From Sphaerisporangium sp039871875 (GTDB lineage Bacteria; Actinomycetota; Actinomycetes; Streptosporangiales; Streptosporangiaceae): a DNA stretch of 64,000 nucleotides. The DNA lies in NCBI RefSeq assembly GCF_039871875.1, contig NZ_JBDPMD010000035.1, positions 1 through 64,000 on the forward strand, given 5' to 3'. The notes below the pieces were generated by a model. It was given only the letters and a program-made list of their open reading frames with translations. It did no database searches and was not told the DNA's origin. Positions 52,740-61,810 of this stretch are shown here, one piece after another; positions within the stretch are counted from its first letter, which is position 1, and the number at the start of each line of letters is the position of its first letter. The translations under genes and the position numbers were made by a program.

Positions 52740-53672
52740 TCAGGCACCCGGCATCGTGTCCAGGCGGCGCAGGATGACGCCCTCACGCAGGGCCCACGGG
52801 CAGATCTCCAGGGACGAGAGGTCGAACAGGTCCATGGTGGCGTCGGCGACGACGACGCCGGCGGCGAGCTGAGGGGCGCGGCCGGTGGAGACGCCGGGGA
52901 GGGCGGCGCGTTCGGCGTGGGTCATGGTGACGAGGCGCTCGGCCCAGCGGGACAGGTCGTCCCTGGAGAGCGTGCGCCTGACGTACGCGCCCTCGCCGGA
53001 CGGCGCGGCGCCGGCGATGCGGGCGAGCTGGCGGAACGTCTTGGAGGTGGCGACGGCGTGGTCGGCACGGCCGTGGCGCGCGACGTCGCCGACGACGCGG
53101 CCGATCTCGGCCCGCACGTGCTTGCGCAGGGCCCGCACCTCCTTGGGGGGCGGCGGGTCCGCGGTGAACCACTGCCGGGTCAGGCGGCCCGCGCCGAGCG
53201 GCAGCGACACCGCGACGTCCGGCGCCTCCTCCATGCCGGAGGCGATCTCCAGGGACCCGCCGCCGATGTCCAGCACCAGCAGCCGCCCCGAGGACCAGCC
53301 GAACCACCGCCGCACCGCGAGGAACGTCAGCCGCGCCTCCTCCGGCCCCGACAACACCTGGACGTCCACCCCGGTGGCCGAGCGCAGGCCGGACAGCACC
53401 TTCTCGCCGTTGACCGCCTCACGGACAGCGGACGTGGCGAAGGCCATGACGTCCTCCACGCCCTTGTCCTCGGCGATGCGCAGCGCGTCCTCGATGAACT
53501 TGCGCAGCCTGCGCTCGCCGTCGGGCGACAGGGTGTTCCCGTCGTGCAGGTGCTCGGCCAGGCGCAGCTCGGCCTTGTGGGAGAAGGCCGGCAGCGGCTG
53601 CGCCCCCCGGTGGGCGTCGACCACCAGCAGATGCACCGTGTTGGACCCGATGTCGAGAACGCCGACTCGCAT
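52740..53672 (-). CDS. Ppx/GppA-family phosphatase
   Basis: 310 residues with the ASKHA ATPase fold of exopolyphosphatase/pppGpp phosphohydrolase. Motifs are VGVLDIGSNTVHLLVVDA (phosphate 1), AFATSAVREAVNG, LSGPEEARLTFLAV and VLDIGGGSLEIA (phosphate 2). It likely breaks down polyphosphate or (p)ppGpp, linking it to stress signalling. ATG 53672 begins the standard N-terminus. The compact length matches single-domain actinobacterial members that lack the C-terminal domain of E. coli Ppx. Confidence 0.9.
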   Translation of the reverse strand: MRVGVLDIGSNTVHLLVVDAHRGAQPLPAFSHKAELRLAEHLHDGNTLSPDGERRLRKFIEDALRIAEDKGVEDVMAFATSAVREAVNGEKVLSGLRSATGVDVQVLSGPEEARLTFLAVRRWFGWSSGRLLVLDIGGGSLEIASGMEEAPDVAVSLPLGAGRLTRQWFTADPPPPKEVRALRKHVRAEIGRVVGDVARHGRADHAVATSKTFRQLARIAGAAPSGEGAYVRRTLSRDDLSRWAERLVTMTHAERAALPGVSTGRAPQLAAGVVVADATMDLFDLSSLEICPWALREGVILRRLDTMPGA

Positions 53673-53709
53673 GATCCGACGCTACTACCCTGCGAGTACC
53701 CCGGTGTGA

Positions 53710-53744
53710 CGGTGGCCGTGCCCCCTGGGGGATCACGGCCACCG
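53710..53744 (-). terminator. Hairpin terminator of the MFS gene
   Basis: CGGTGGCCGTG pairs with CACGGCCACCG (11 bp) around a 13-base loop, 20 bases past the MFS stop on the minus strand. It also precedes the Ppx gene on the same strand. Confidence 0.6.
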
Positions 53745-53764
53745 CACGAGCGTGGTGAGGGTCG

Positions 53765-55366
53765 TCAGTCGAGGGCCGCCGCAACCGGCTGGGGCCGCTC
53801 ACCGGGCTCGTCGGAGGGCGTGGCCCCGGGGCCGCCGCGCAGCGGCACCTCCTTGACGAACGCGGCGAGCAGCGGGACCGCGACCGCGAACAGGATCGCC
53901 CAGAAGAAGACGCTGGAGATGGACGAGGCCAGCGCCCCCAGGAAGCCGTCGCGCACCTGCGCGGGCAGCGCCGCGAGGGCCGCCGGGTCCAGGCGCCCGC
54001 CGCCGCCCTCGGCCAGGGACGCGCCCTGCGGGCCGAGCCTGTCGGCGAGGCCGGCGGTCAGGTGGTGGTTGAAGATGGCCCCGAAGATGGAGACGCCGAA
54101 CGAGCCGCCGATGGACCGGAAGAACGTGGAGGCGCTGCTGGCCACGCCGAGGTCCTTCTGCTCGACGCTGTTCTGCGCGATCAGCATCGTGGTCTGCATC
54201 AGGAAGCCCATGCCGAGGCCGAGCACGGCGATGAACACGCCGGTCTGCCAGCTCGGGGTGTTGACGTCCTGCAGCGACAGCAGGCCCATGCCGGCGACCA
54301 TGATGACACCGCCGACCACCGGGAAGATCTTGTAGCGGCCGGTCCGGGTGATGGCCTGGCCGACGAACAGTGAGATCACCATCATCGCCGCCATCATCGG
54401 CAGCAGGAGCAGGCCGGAGTTGGTGGCCGAGGCCCCCTGGACGGTCTGCTGGAACAGCGGCAGGAAGTTGATCGCGCCGAACATCGCGAAGCCGAGCAGG
54501 AAGCCGACCAGCGAGATGAGGGTGAAGTTGCGGTCGCCGAACACGTGCAGCGGCAGGATCGGCTCGGCGACGCGGCGCTCGACGGGGACGAACAGGGCCA
54601 GCGAGATCACCGCGAGAGCGGCCAGGCCGAGGATCTGCGGGGACACCCAGTCGTACTCGGTGCCGCCCCAGGTGGTGATCAGTACGAGCGCGGTGATGCC
54701 GACGGCCAGCAGCCCGGCGCCCAGCCAGTCGATGCGGTGCTCGGTGCGGTACTTCGGCAGGTGGAGCCGGACGAGCAGCCACACGAAGGCAACGGCGCCG
54801 ATGGGCAGGTTGACGTAGAAGGCCCAGCGCCAGCTCAGGTGGTCGGTGATGAAGCCGCCGACCAGCGGGCCCGCGATCATGGCCAGCGACATCATGGCGG
54901 CCATGATGCCCTGGTAGCGCCCGCGCTCGCGGGGCGGCACCAGGTCGCCGATGATCGCCATGGCGTTCACCAGCAGGCCGCCGGCGCCGAGGCCCTGCAG
55001 GGCCCGGAAGGCGATCAGCTCGCCCATGCCCCCGCCGGCGCCGCCGAACATGGCCGAGCCCGCCATGCCGCACAGCACCGAGCCGATCAGGAAGATGACG
55101 ATCGAAGCCAGGAAGATGTTCTTGCGGCCGTAGAGGTCGCCGATCTTTCCCCAGATCGGCGTCGAGACCGTGGTGCCCAGGACGTAAGCGGTGACGACCC
55201 AGGACAGGTGGGCGAGGCCTCCGAGCTCGCCGACGATGCGCGGCAGCGCCGTGCCGACGATCATGTTGTCGAGCATGGCCAGGATCACAGCCAGCATCAG
55301 GCCCGGGAGGACGATCATGACCTCTCGGCGCCTACCGGGAACCGCCTCGGCTCCGGTTTCCGTCAT
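53765..55366 (-). CDS. MFS drug-exporter-type transporter (DHA2, 14 segments)
   Basis: 533 residues with about 14 membrane segments. Motif A is GKIGDLYGRKNIF, motif C-like GPLVGGFITDHLSWRWAFYVNLP, and the N-terminus carries LDNMIVGTALPRIVGELGG. This is the EmrB/QacA drug:proton antiporter family. The C-terminal tail (PGATPSDEPGERPQPV) is cytosolic. It is divergent from a TetR gene with two shared operators between them, a normal arrangement for a repressor-controlled exporter. The exported compound is unknown. Confidence 0.92.
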   Translation of the reverse strand: MTETGAEAVPGRRREVMIVLPGLMLAVILAMLDNMIVGTALPRIVGELGGLAHLSWVVTAYVLGTTVSTPIWGKIGDLYGRKNIFLASIVIFLIGSVLCGMAGSAMFGGAGGGMGELIAFRALQGLGAGGLLVNAMAIIGDLVPPRERGRYQGIMAAMMSLAMIAGPLVGGFITDHLSWRWAFYVNLPIGAVAFVWLLVRLHLPKYRTEHRIDWLGAGLLAVGITALVLITTWGGTEYDWVSPQILGLAALAVISLALFVPVERRVAEPILPLHVFGDRNFTLISLVGFLLGFAMFGAINFLPLFQQTVQGASATNSGLLLLPMMAAMMVISLFVGQAITRTGRYKIFPVVGGVIMVAGMGLLSLQDVNTPSWQTGVFIAVLGLGMGFLMQTTMLIAQNSVEQKDLGVASSASTFFRSIGGSFGVSIFGAIFNHHLTAGLADRLGPQGASLAEGGGGRLDPAALAALPAQVRDGFLGALASSISSVFFWAILFAVAVPLLAAFVKEVPLRGGPGATPSDEPGERPQPVAAALD

Positions 55367-55405
55367 TTCTTTGTGCCCCCTTGGTGGAACGGAACGCTGT
55401 ACTTA

Positions 55406-55421
55406 CTTGACGACCGGTAAG
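55406..55421. promoter_or_regulatory. Probable TetR operator, copy 1
   Basis: CTTGACGACCGGTAAG agrees with copy 2 at 13 of 16 bases; consensus CTTRCCGACCGGYAAG is nearly palindromic. It lies about 15-30 bases downstream of the predicted MFS start of transcription. Confidence 0.65.
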
Positions 55422-55435
55422 TTAGTATGGCGACC

Positions 55436-55465
55436 AAGGTAGGGCTCGAACTTGCCGACCGTCAA
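55436..55465 (-). promoter_or_regulatory. Promoter of the MFS gene
   Basis: On the minus strand TTGACG (55465-55460), 18 bases, TACCTT (55441-55436). The -35 element lies within operator copy 2, so a bound repressor should block RNA polymerase. Confidence 0.6.
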
Positions 55466-55466
55466 G
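55451..55466. promoter_or_regulatory. Probable TetR operator, copy 2
   Basis: CTTGCCGACCGTCAAG, with arms ACTTG and CAAGT around eight bases in its wider context. It lies 45 bases from copy 1 and 33 before the TetR start. Confidence 0.65.
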
Positions 55467-55498
55467 TCAATATGGGTCTAAAGCACGTCTGGGGAGAC

Positions 55499-56065
55499 AT
55501 GAGGGAAACGACCGACACGCGAACCCGCATCCAGGAGATCGCCCTCAGGCTGTTCACCGAACAGGGCTACGAGGCGACGTCGCTGCGCGAGATCGCCGAG
55601 GCCCTCGGTGTCACCAAGGCCGCCCTCTACTACCACTTCAAGACCAAGGACGACATCATCGCCAGCCTCAGCGAGGAGCGGCATGCGATGATCGAGCGCC
55701 TCGTGAAGTGGGCGCAGGACCAGCCCCGCACCATCGAGACCCGCCGCGAGTTCGTGCGCCGCTACGCCGACGAGCTGTTCGCCGGCCACCACCAGTTGTT
55801 CATGCGCTTCATGGAGCGCAACCAGACCGCCCTGCGCGACCACCCCAAGGTCGGCAAGATGCGCGACCTGATGGTCGCCATGGTCGGCGTCCTGTCCGAC
55901 GAGGACGACCCCCACGCCAAGCGCCTGCGCTCCACCATGGCCCTGTTCGCCCTGCACGGGGCCATGTTCTTCCTGACCGGCGAGAAGATCACCGACGAGG
56001 AGCGCAAGGAGGCCGCCCTTCAGGTGGCGATGGAGCTGATCGAGCCCCGCCCGGACGACAGCTGA
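55499..56065 (+). CDS. TetR-family repressor
   Basis: 188 residues with the helix-turn-helix RTRIQEIALRLFTEQGYEAT, SLREIAEALGVTKAALYYHF, KTKDDIIASL, and an effector domain ending AALQVAMELIEPRPDDS. It is divergent from the MFS exporter, with two near-palindromic sites in the gap, so it probably represses that gene and itself. ATG 55499 is taken, but GGGGAG is only two bases from it; ATG 55472 (no ribosome site) is the alternative. The effector is likely the transported drug or metabolite. Confidence 0.85.
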   Translation: MRETTDTRTRIQEIALRLFTEQGYEATSLREIAEALGVTKAALYYHFKTKDDIIASLSEERHAMIERLVKWAQDQPRTIETRREFVRRYADELFAGHHQLFMRFMERNQTALRDHPKVGKMRDLMVAMVGVLSDEDDPHAKRLRSTMALFALHGAMFFLTGEKITDEERKEAALQVAMELIEPRPDDS

Positions 56066-56077
56066 CCCGCCGGGCGC

Positions 56078-57946
56078 TCAGAGGCTGAAGCCGCGCAGCG
56101 CCCGCACCATCGAGTCGGGAACGGTGCCGAGCAGCCGTGCGCAGCGCTCGGCCCATTCCTGTTCCGTCAGCATGCCGGCCGGCACCAGGGGGCCGGTCCC
56201 GTACGGGTCGTCGAGCGGCCGGGCGTACTCGGCGTAGCCCCGGGCGAACACGTCCCCGGCGTGCTCCCGCATGGCGACCAGCTCCGCGACGCGGTCGGCG
56301 AGCGGCCACGACGGGCGGCCGAGCAGGTCCTCGAACACCCACCGCACGGTGCGCGCCGTGTCCAGCAGGGGGTCGGCCTCCTCGGGCCGGGTCCCGGCGA
56401 CCGCCGTGCGCAGCGCCGAGATCGCCTCGTCCACGGCGGCCGTCAGGGGGCCGAGGTCGGAGAGCGGCAGCGGCTCGGCCTCCAGGATGCGTCCCGAGCG
56501 GGAGATCCTCGACGCCTTCAGGCGGTTGTCCGGGTGGTCGGGCATCAGGTCCAGCAGCCCGAGTACCAGACGCGCGACCCTGTGGAGCTCCGGCGGCGCC
56601 GGCGGGTCCGGCCGGTTGAGCCGGCGGTGCTCGACGGCGCTGCCGAGCAGGTTGACGGCGCAGTCCAGCCCGTCGCCCGCGATGAACGCGGCCGGGGTGC
56701 CGTCCTCGGCGAGGCCCCACCGCATGCCGAGGAGGTTGAGCACCATGCGCGCCCAGATCACCGTGGAGGTCTCGCGGCGGTCGCTCTGCAGCAGGGTCAC
56801 CCCGGCGTTGAAGAAGGCGGCGGCCATGCGGTCGGACTCGTCCATCGTGGCGGCGGCGACCGCTCCGGCGGACAGCAGCCGCGCCTGGTCGGGCAGGTCG
56901 TCGCTCCACAGGTCGGCCACGCCGATCCCGATGGTGCGGATCACGGCGAGCGCGGCCCGCGGCGGGGCGGCCCGCACGCCGAGCCCCTCCAGGACGGCCG
57001 TCGCGGCGGCGTCCTCGATGTCCGGGGCCTCCTTGGCGACCGCCGCCATCATCTTGAGGGTCCGCATGACCCGATGCCGCCGCTCGCGCTCCTCAGGGGT
57101 GGACGGGGAGGCCTCGATCAGCTTCCACATCTCGGTGGCCAGGTTGGCGGTGTTGGTCGCGGTGAACCGCCGCGCGCGGCCCTCGAACTCCAGCTCCCCC
57201 TCGGTGAGCAGTTCCCACACGCCACGCAGGGCGCTGTGGTAGCCGATGAGCGAGGCGTAGGACGACTCCGTGTCCGCGGACTCGCCGAGCAGGTCGGCGA
57301 TGATGGCCACGGTGAGGCAGTACCCGAGGGTGCGCTCGCGCTGCCCTTGGACGTAGCCGAGCAGCCGCATGCCGAGCATGGTCGCCTCCGGGCGGCCGGC
57401 GACCTTGCGCAGCGGGCGCAGCACGATGTCCGCCACCTGCTCCCGCGTGGCGTTCTGCCGTTCCAGGCGCTCCACGGTGGCGGCGAGCGGGCCGCGCACG
57501 AACCGCTCCAGCATCGCCTCGGGCATGTTCTCGGTCGCCGACGCCACCTGGAGCTCCACCGCGTCGGGGTTGCCTTCGAACGGCTCCTCCCCCGCGGCGG
57601 ACTCCATGCTGCGCCGCAGCACGGCCTCGGTGAGCGCCGAAAGGAACCCGGCGTCGAACACCGCCTCCCTGACCAGGAGCCAGCCCTCGGCGTCCACCCC
57701 GACGACGGCGTCGGGGCCCGTGCCGTGCACCGCGCGCCAGATGTCGCGGAGCCTGTCCTCGTAGAGCTCCGCGAAGCTCTGCTGGCCGCTCTGCGGGTGC
57801 GGGGTGGGCAGCAGCGCGGGGTCGCTGGTGGAGACGTCCTTGGAGGTCGCGGCGCGCAGCGGCACCAGCCGCTGCGCCGACTCGTCGGCGTGTGCCCGTG
57901 CGGCGCCGTCCACCGGTTCCGCGGGATGGGTCGGTGAGTGGGACAT
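56078..57946 (-). CDS. Large protein of unknown function, partner of the KAP NTPase
   Basis: 622 residues with no domain I recognise. The first 60 residues are disordered (Pro/Ser/Thr-rich). The rest is predicted alpha-helical, with stretches such as SFAELYEDRLRDIWRAV, MLERFVRGPLAATVERLERQ, TNTANLATEMWKLIEAS and ARLLSAGAVAAATMDESDRM. No signal peptide, membrane helix or nucleotide motif is evident. ATG 57946 lies three bases after the KAP gene stop, with its GGAGGGG inside that gene, so the two are translationally coupled. The pairing suggests one functional unit; the role is unknown. It is convergent with the TetR gene. Confidence 0.75.
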   Translation of the reverse strand: MSHSPTHPAEPVDGAARAHADESAQRLVPLRAATSKDVSTSDPALLPTPHPQSGQQSFAELYEDRLRDIWRAVHGTGPDAVVGVDAEGWLLVREAVFDAGFLSALTEAVLRRSMESAAGEEPFEGNPDAVELQVASATENMPEAMLERFVRGPLAATVERLERQNATREQVADIVLRPLRKVAGRPEATMLGMRLLGYVQGQRERTLGYCLTVAIIADLLGESADTESSYASLIGYHSALRGVWELLTEGELEFEGRARRFTATNTANLATEMWKLIEASPSTPEERERRHRVMRTLKMMAAVAKEAPDIEDAAATAVLEGLGVRAAPPRAALAVIRTIGIGVADLWSDDLPDQARLLSAGAVAAATMDESDRMAAAFFNAGVTLLQSDRRETSTVIWARMVLNLLGMRWGLAEDGTPAAFIAGDGLDCAVNLLGSAVEHRRLNRPDPPAPPELHRVARLVLGLLDLMPDHPDNRLKASRISRSGRILEAEPLPLSDLGPLTAAVDEAISALRTAVAGTRPEEADPLLDTARTVRWVFEDLLGRPSWPLADRVAELVAMREHAGDVFARGYAEYARPLDDPYGTGPLVPAGMLTEQEWAERCARLLGTVPDSMVRALRGFSL

Positions 57947-57948
57947 GT

Positions 57949-59637
57949 CTACCCCTCCAGGGTCGCTCCGTGGATCAGCCCGGCGGCGTCGTAGGCGGCC
58001 AGCGCCAAGGTGGCGATGACTCGGGGGTCGCACGGACGGGCGGGTGTGCCGGTCGCGTAGAAGACCTCGTGCAGCCGCCCCTCCAGGACCCGGAGCGGCG
58101 GGACCGCCGCCAGCCGGCCGCGCCAGCGCTCCAGGCCCAGGCGGACCGCGGTGCCGATCTCGTCGCGGGTCGTCGCGGTCAACGGCTCCTCGCGCATGAG
58201 CTCGCGTTCCACGACGTCCCGGACCCGCACCAGGATGCCCAGCATGGCGGCCAGGTCGTCCGGCCCGGGCGGCGCGATGTGCAGGCCCGCCGGGCCGAGG
58301 TACTTCTCCTCGAACCTGGCCTGCAGCACCCGGCGCCGCTCCGGGCTCGCCGACGCGAAGCTGAGGGCGAGGAACCAGGGCAGCATGTGACCGGAGCCGG
58401 CGGGCTCCAGCAGTCTCGACTGGTCGTCCGGCAGCTCGGCGACGGCGTCCGCCCAGCCCGCCGCACCCCTCTTGACCAGGCCGAGGATGGACCCGTCGCC
58501 GTCCGGCGGGTGGCCGGAGGGGCCGCCCGAGGCCATCGCCTCCTCGTACAGGACCGCCTGCATGGACGAGGCGAGGTCCGGGAGGGTGGCGAGCAGCGGG
58601 TTGAAGGCCTTGTAGCGGATGAGGGGCTGGATGTACGGGAGCAGGACCGTGACGCGGGGGCTGTCGGCGGAGCGGCGGGCCAGGGTGAGGGCGGCCTGGG
58701 TGACGGTGGGGGTGGCGCGGTCGGCCTCGTCGAGGGCGATCACCGTGCGGCAGCGGGCGGCGCTCTGGGTGAGGCGCTCGAACAGGCCCTGCCAGCTCAC
58801 CTGGGGCAGCTGCAGCTCGGCCTCGACGCCAGGGCCGCTCTCCAGCAGCCTGAACTGGACGCCGCGCACCGAGTCGCGCAGGGCCGCGACGGGCCGGGCG
58901 AACAGGAAGGAGACCGGGATCCTGCACCAGCGCAGCCGGCGCAGGTAGCTCGGGTGGCTCAGCACCGCCTCGATGATGCTGACCTGGAGGTCGGTCTCGG
59001 TCTCCTGCTGCCACACGTCCACGATCACCAGGGCGGGCGCGGCGGGGTCGGGGTCCCAGCGTTCCTTGAGCAGCCGCAGCAGGAACGACTTGCCCTCGCC
59101 CCAGCGGCCGCGCAGCGGGACCACCCGCCCGGCCTCGTCCCCGGCCGGGGCGACCAGGCCCGTGAGCTTCTTCAGGTCGCGCTCCTGCGAGGGCAGCGGC
59201 GTCATGGGGCCTGGCGCGCGGTCACCCGCCGGGTAGGCGCGGCGGGCGAAGCGGCGCAGCAACAGGAACTTGCCGACGACGTAGAGCATGAACACGCCCC
59301 ACAGCACGCGCAGGACGGTGTCGGTCGTCGCGGTGCGCGCGGCCGGGCCGAGATGGGCCGGCACCTCGATCGCGGCGAGCGCCGCGTCGGCCAGCACCAG
59401 CGGCAGGACGAGCCAGGCGAGTGCGGGCATTCGTGCGTGCAGGGCGTGCGCGATCAGCACCAGGACGGCCAGCGCGGCGACCGGCGCGACCCCCGGCGGG
59501 ACGCGCGCCGTCACGGCGGCCGGCCACGCGGCGCCGAGCAGGTCGAAGAGGGTGGCGAGGACGACGAGGACCAGGGCGCCGGCGAGCCACACGCTCGCGA
59601 GCCTCTTCACCCCGGCCGGCTTTGTGTCGATGGTCAT
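57949..59637 (-). CDS. Membrane KAP-type P-loop NTPase
   Basis: 562 residues. Four hydrophobic segments fill the first 130 residues (LASVWLAGALVLVVLATLFD, VAPVAALAVLVLIAHAL, LAWLVLPLVLADAALAAIEV, LRVLWGVFMLYVVGKFLLL). The cytosolic ATPase follows, with Walker A VPLRGRWGEGKSFLLRLL near residue 175 and Walker B RTVIALDEADRA, then a long C-terminal region. The WGxGKSF/VDVWQQE pattern is that of KAP NTPases, named for Kidins220 and the F-plasmid phage-exclusion protein PifA. In classic members the membrane segments interrupt the ATPase; here they precede it. A role in phage defence is a hypothesis only. Confidence 0.8.
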   Translation of the reverse strand: MTIDTKPAGVKRLASVWLAGALVLVVLATLFDLLGAAWPAAVTARVPPGVAPVAALAVLVLIAHALHARMPALAWLVLPLVLADAALAAIEVPAHLGPAARTATTDTVLRVLWGVFMLYVVGKFLLLRRFARRAYPAGDRAPGPMTPLPSQERDLKKLTGLVAPAGDEAGRVVPLRGRWGEGKSFLLRLLKERWDPDPAAPALVIVDVWQQETETDLQVSIIEAVLSHPSYLRRLRWCRIPVSFLFARPVAALRDSVRGVQFRLLESGPGVEAELQLPQVSWQGLFERLTQSAARCRTVIALDEADRATPTVTQAALTLARRSADSPRVTVLLPYIQPLIRYKAFNPLLATLPDLASSMQAVLYEEAMASGGPSGHPPDGDGSILGLVKRGAAGWADAVAELPDDQSRLLEPAGSGHMLPWFLALSFASASPERRRVLQARFEEKYLGPAGLHIAPPGPDDLAAMLGILVRVRDVVERELMREEPLTATTRDEIGTAVRLGLERWRGRLAAVPPLRVLEGRLHEVFYATGTPARPCDPRVIATLALAAYDAAGLIHGATLEG

Positions 59638-59915
59638 ACCGGTCGTGACCCGATTCGGTGTGGTTCCCCCCCGGGAACGGCGGCACGGAAGTCCACTGTG
59701 GGCTCCCTGAAGCGTTAAATCAAGGGATTCGCCTTACCTGTTCTTTACCCGGCTCCACTCATCTGAGCGAGAGCGGGTCATTGATGACTATGGATCGCCG
59801 GGTCGTGGTCCCACCATCCCCGGAACCGGGGATGCGACCCCGCGGGCGTGTCCGGGCGTGTGCCGTGGTCCCGATAGGGTCGGGGACGGACGGCGGGGTC
59901 CCTGAGGAGGGCGGC

Positions 59916-61544
59916 GTGAGGGCATCCGGCGGAGCTGCCATGGCCCGGTGGCGGCGGCTGAGCACCCGGGCCTGGTTCACACTCACCCTGGGGGGTCTCG
60001 CGGCGCTGCTCGCGGTGTCGGCCCTGCTGACCACCTGGGCGCTCACCAGCACCACCCGCACCACCGACCGGGTGACCCACCAGATCCTCCCCGGGCTGCT
60101 CGCGTTCCACCAGCTCCGCACGGCGCTGTTCGACCAGGAGGCGGGCCTGCACGGGTACGTGCTGAGCGGGAAGCCGGAGTTCCTCGAGCCGTACCACAGG
60201 GGTATGTCGGAGGAGAGCGCCGCGGCCGGCCTGCTGCGCCGTTCCCTCTGGGACGCCGGCCTGGCCGCCGACCTGGACGCCGTGCTGCGGCAGGCCTCGG
60301 CGTGGCGGAGCGGGTATGCCGACCCGGCGGTGGCGGCGGTCACCGAGCGGGGCGCGGGTGCGATAAGCCCGCAGGAGGCGGCACGGGGCAAACAGTCGTT
60401 CGACCGGATCCGCCAGGCGCTGTCGGCGCAGGAGCGGAACCTGACGCGCAGCCGGGCCGCGGCCGAGGCGGACCTGCACACGGCGCGCATGTGGCGCAAC
60501 GTCGTCATGTCCGCCCTCCTGATCGTGTTAGCGCTGACCCTGGTCTCGGTGTCGATGCTGCTGCGGTACACGGTGCTGCGGCCTCTGGAGCGGCTCGCGG
60601 CGGAGGCGGGGCAGGTGACGGGCGGCGACTTCGGGCGCGCGATCGACGTGCGCGGGCCGAGCGACATCGCCGCGCTCGCCGGCGGCGTCGAGGCGATGCG
60701 GCAGCGCATCGCGGCAGAGCTTGCGGTGTCCCAGGAGGCGCACCGGCTGCTGCAGGAGCAGACCGATCTGCTGCGTGAGCAGACCGTGGAGCTGCGCAGG
60801 TCCAACGCCGAGCTGGAGCAGTTCGCCTACGTCGCCTCGCACGACCTGCAGGAGCCGGTGCGCAAGGTGACGGCGTTCTGCCAGTTGCTGCAGCGGCGGT
60901 ACGCCGGGCAACTGGACGAGCGGGCCGACGAGTACATCGCGTTCGCGGTGGACGGCGCCAAACGCATGCAGACCCTGATCAGCGAGTTGCTGACCTTCTC
61001 ACGGGTGGGCCGTGCCCACGCCGAGCACGTGCCCGTGCCGCTGGACCGGCCGCTGGACGACGCGCTCGCCAACCTGGACACGCTCATCGAGGAGAGCGGC
61101 GCCGCGGTGGAGAGGCCGTCCCGGCTGCCGGAGGTGGTCGGGGACCCCAACATGCTGACCATGCTGTGGCAGAACCTCATCGGCAACGCGGTGAAGTTCC
61201 AGGCGCCGGACCGGGCGCCGCGCGTGGTGATCACCCTGGAGCGGCGGGACACCACGTGGGAGATCGGCGTGCAGGACAACGGCATCGGCGTGGAGCCGCG
61301 GTTCGCCGACAAGATCTTCGTGATCTTCCAGCGCCTGCACAACCGCGACGAGTACGACGGCACGGGCATCGGGCTCGCGCTGTGCAAGAAGATCGTCGAG
61401 TACCACGGCGGGCAGATCCGCCTGGACACCGGCGTCACCGAGGGCAGCAGGTTCGTCTTCACCCTCCCGGTCACCCCCTCCGGGCCGGACGGCCACGCGC
61501 CGGCGCTCCCGGCGCCCGCCGTCCCGGCCGAGCCGGAGGCGTAG
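59916..61544 (+). CDS. Orphan sensor histidine kinase with CHASE3-like domain
   Basis: 542 residues from GTG 59916, after GAGGAGGG; ATG 59940, with GGAG, is possible. A membrane helix (FTLTLGGLAALLAVSALLTTW) leads to an extracellular helical CHASE3-like domain (FHQLRTALFDQEAGLHGYVL), a second helix (VVMSALLIVLALTLVSVSML), a HAMP linker (VLRPLERLAAEAGQVTGGDF), a coiled coil, the DHp His in YVASHDLQEPVRKV, and ATPase boxes WQNLIGNAVKF, DNGIGV and GTGIGLALCKK. It senses an outside signal. No response regulator lies next to it. The C-terminal tail is Pro/Ala-rich. Confidence 0.88.
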   Translation: MRASGGAAMARWRRLSTRAWFTLTLGGLAALLAVSALLTTWALTSTTRTTDRVTHQILPGLLAFHQLRTALFDQEAGLHGYVLSGKPEFLEPYHRGMSEESAAAGLLRRSLWDAGLAADLDAVLRQASAWRSGYADPAVAAVTERGAGAISPQEAARGKQSFDRIRQALSAQERNLTRSRAAAEADLHTARMWRNVVMSALLIVLALTLVSVSMLLRYTVLRPLERLAAEAGQVTGGDFGRAIDVRGPSDIAALAGGVEAMRQRIAAELAVSQEAHRLLQEQTDLLREQTVELRRSNAELEQFAYVASHDLQEPVRKVTAFCQLLQRRYAGQLDERADEYIAFAVDGAKRMQTLISELLTFSRVGRAHAEHVPVPLDRPLDDALANLDTLIEESGAAVERPSRLPEVVGDPNMLTMLWQNLIGNAVKFQAPDRAPRVVITLERRDTTWEIGVQDNGIGVEPRFADKIFVIFQRLHNRDEYDGTGIGLALCKKIVEYHGGQIRLDTGVTEGSRFVFTLPVTPSGPDGHAPALPAPAVPAEPEA

Positions 61545-61571
61545 CGGCGTCACGGGCGGCCCTCGCGGGGG

Positions 61572-61808
61572 TCAGCTCAGGTGGGCGGGACGGCCGCCGG
61601 CGCCGAAGCCGGTCCGGTGGTCCCACAGATGGGTGCAGCCGGGGCACTGCAGGTGCAGCACGCCGCCGGTGGCGCCGAGCAGGTAGCGCCAGTGGTCGGC
61701 GCAGTTGCGGCCGTCTCCGCAGGGGCCGCAGCCGCGGTCGTCACGGCAGCCGGGGCAGGGCACCCAGGCGCGGCGGCCGAGGTCGGCGTCGGGGTCGATC
61801 GGCAGCAC
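61572..61808 (-). CDS. Small zinc-ribbon-type protein
   Basis: 78 residues from GTG 61808, two bases after the previous gene stop. Cys-rich: PCPGCRDDRGCGPCGDGRNC, then ADHWRYLLGATGGVLHLQCP and GCTHLWDHRTGFG. The pattern CxxC...CGDGRNCADHWRYLL...LQCPxCxHLWxH is a small actinobacterial family I recall, probably metal-binding; function unknown. It is coupled to the 72-residue protein upstream. Confidence 0.75.
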   Translation of the reverse strand: MLPIDPDADLGRRAWVPCPGCRDDRGCGPCGDGRNCADHWRYLLGATGGVLHLQCPGCTHLWDHRTGFGAGGRPAHLS

Positions 61809-61810
61809 GG

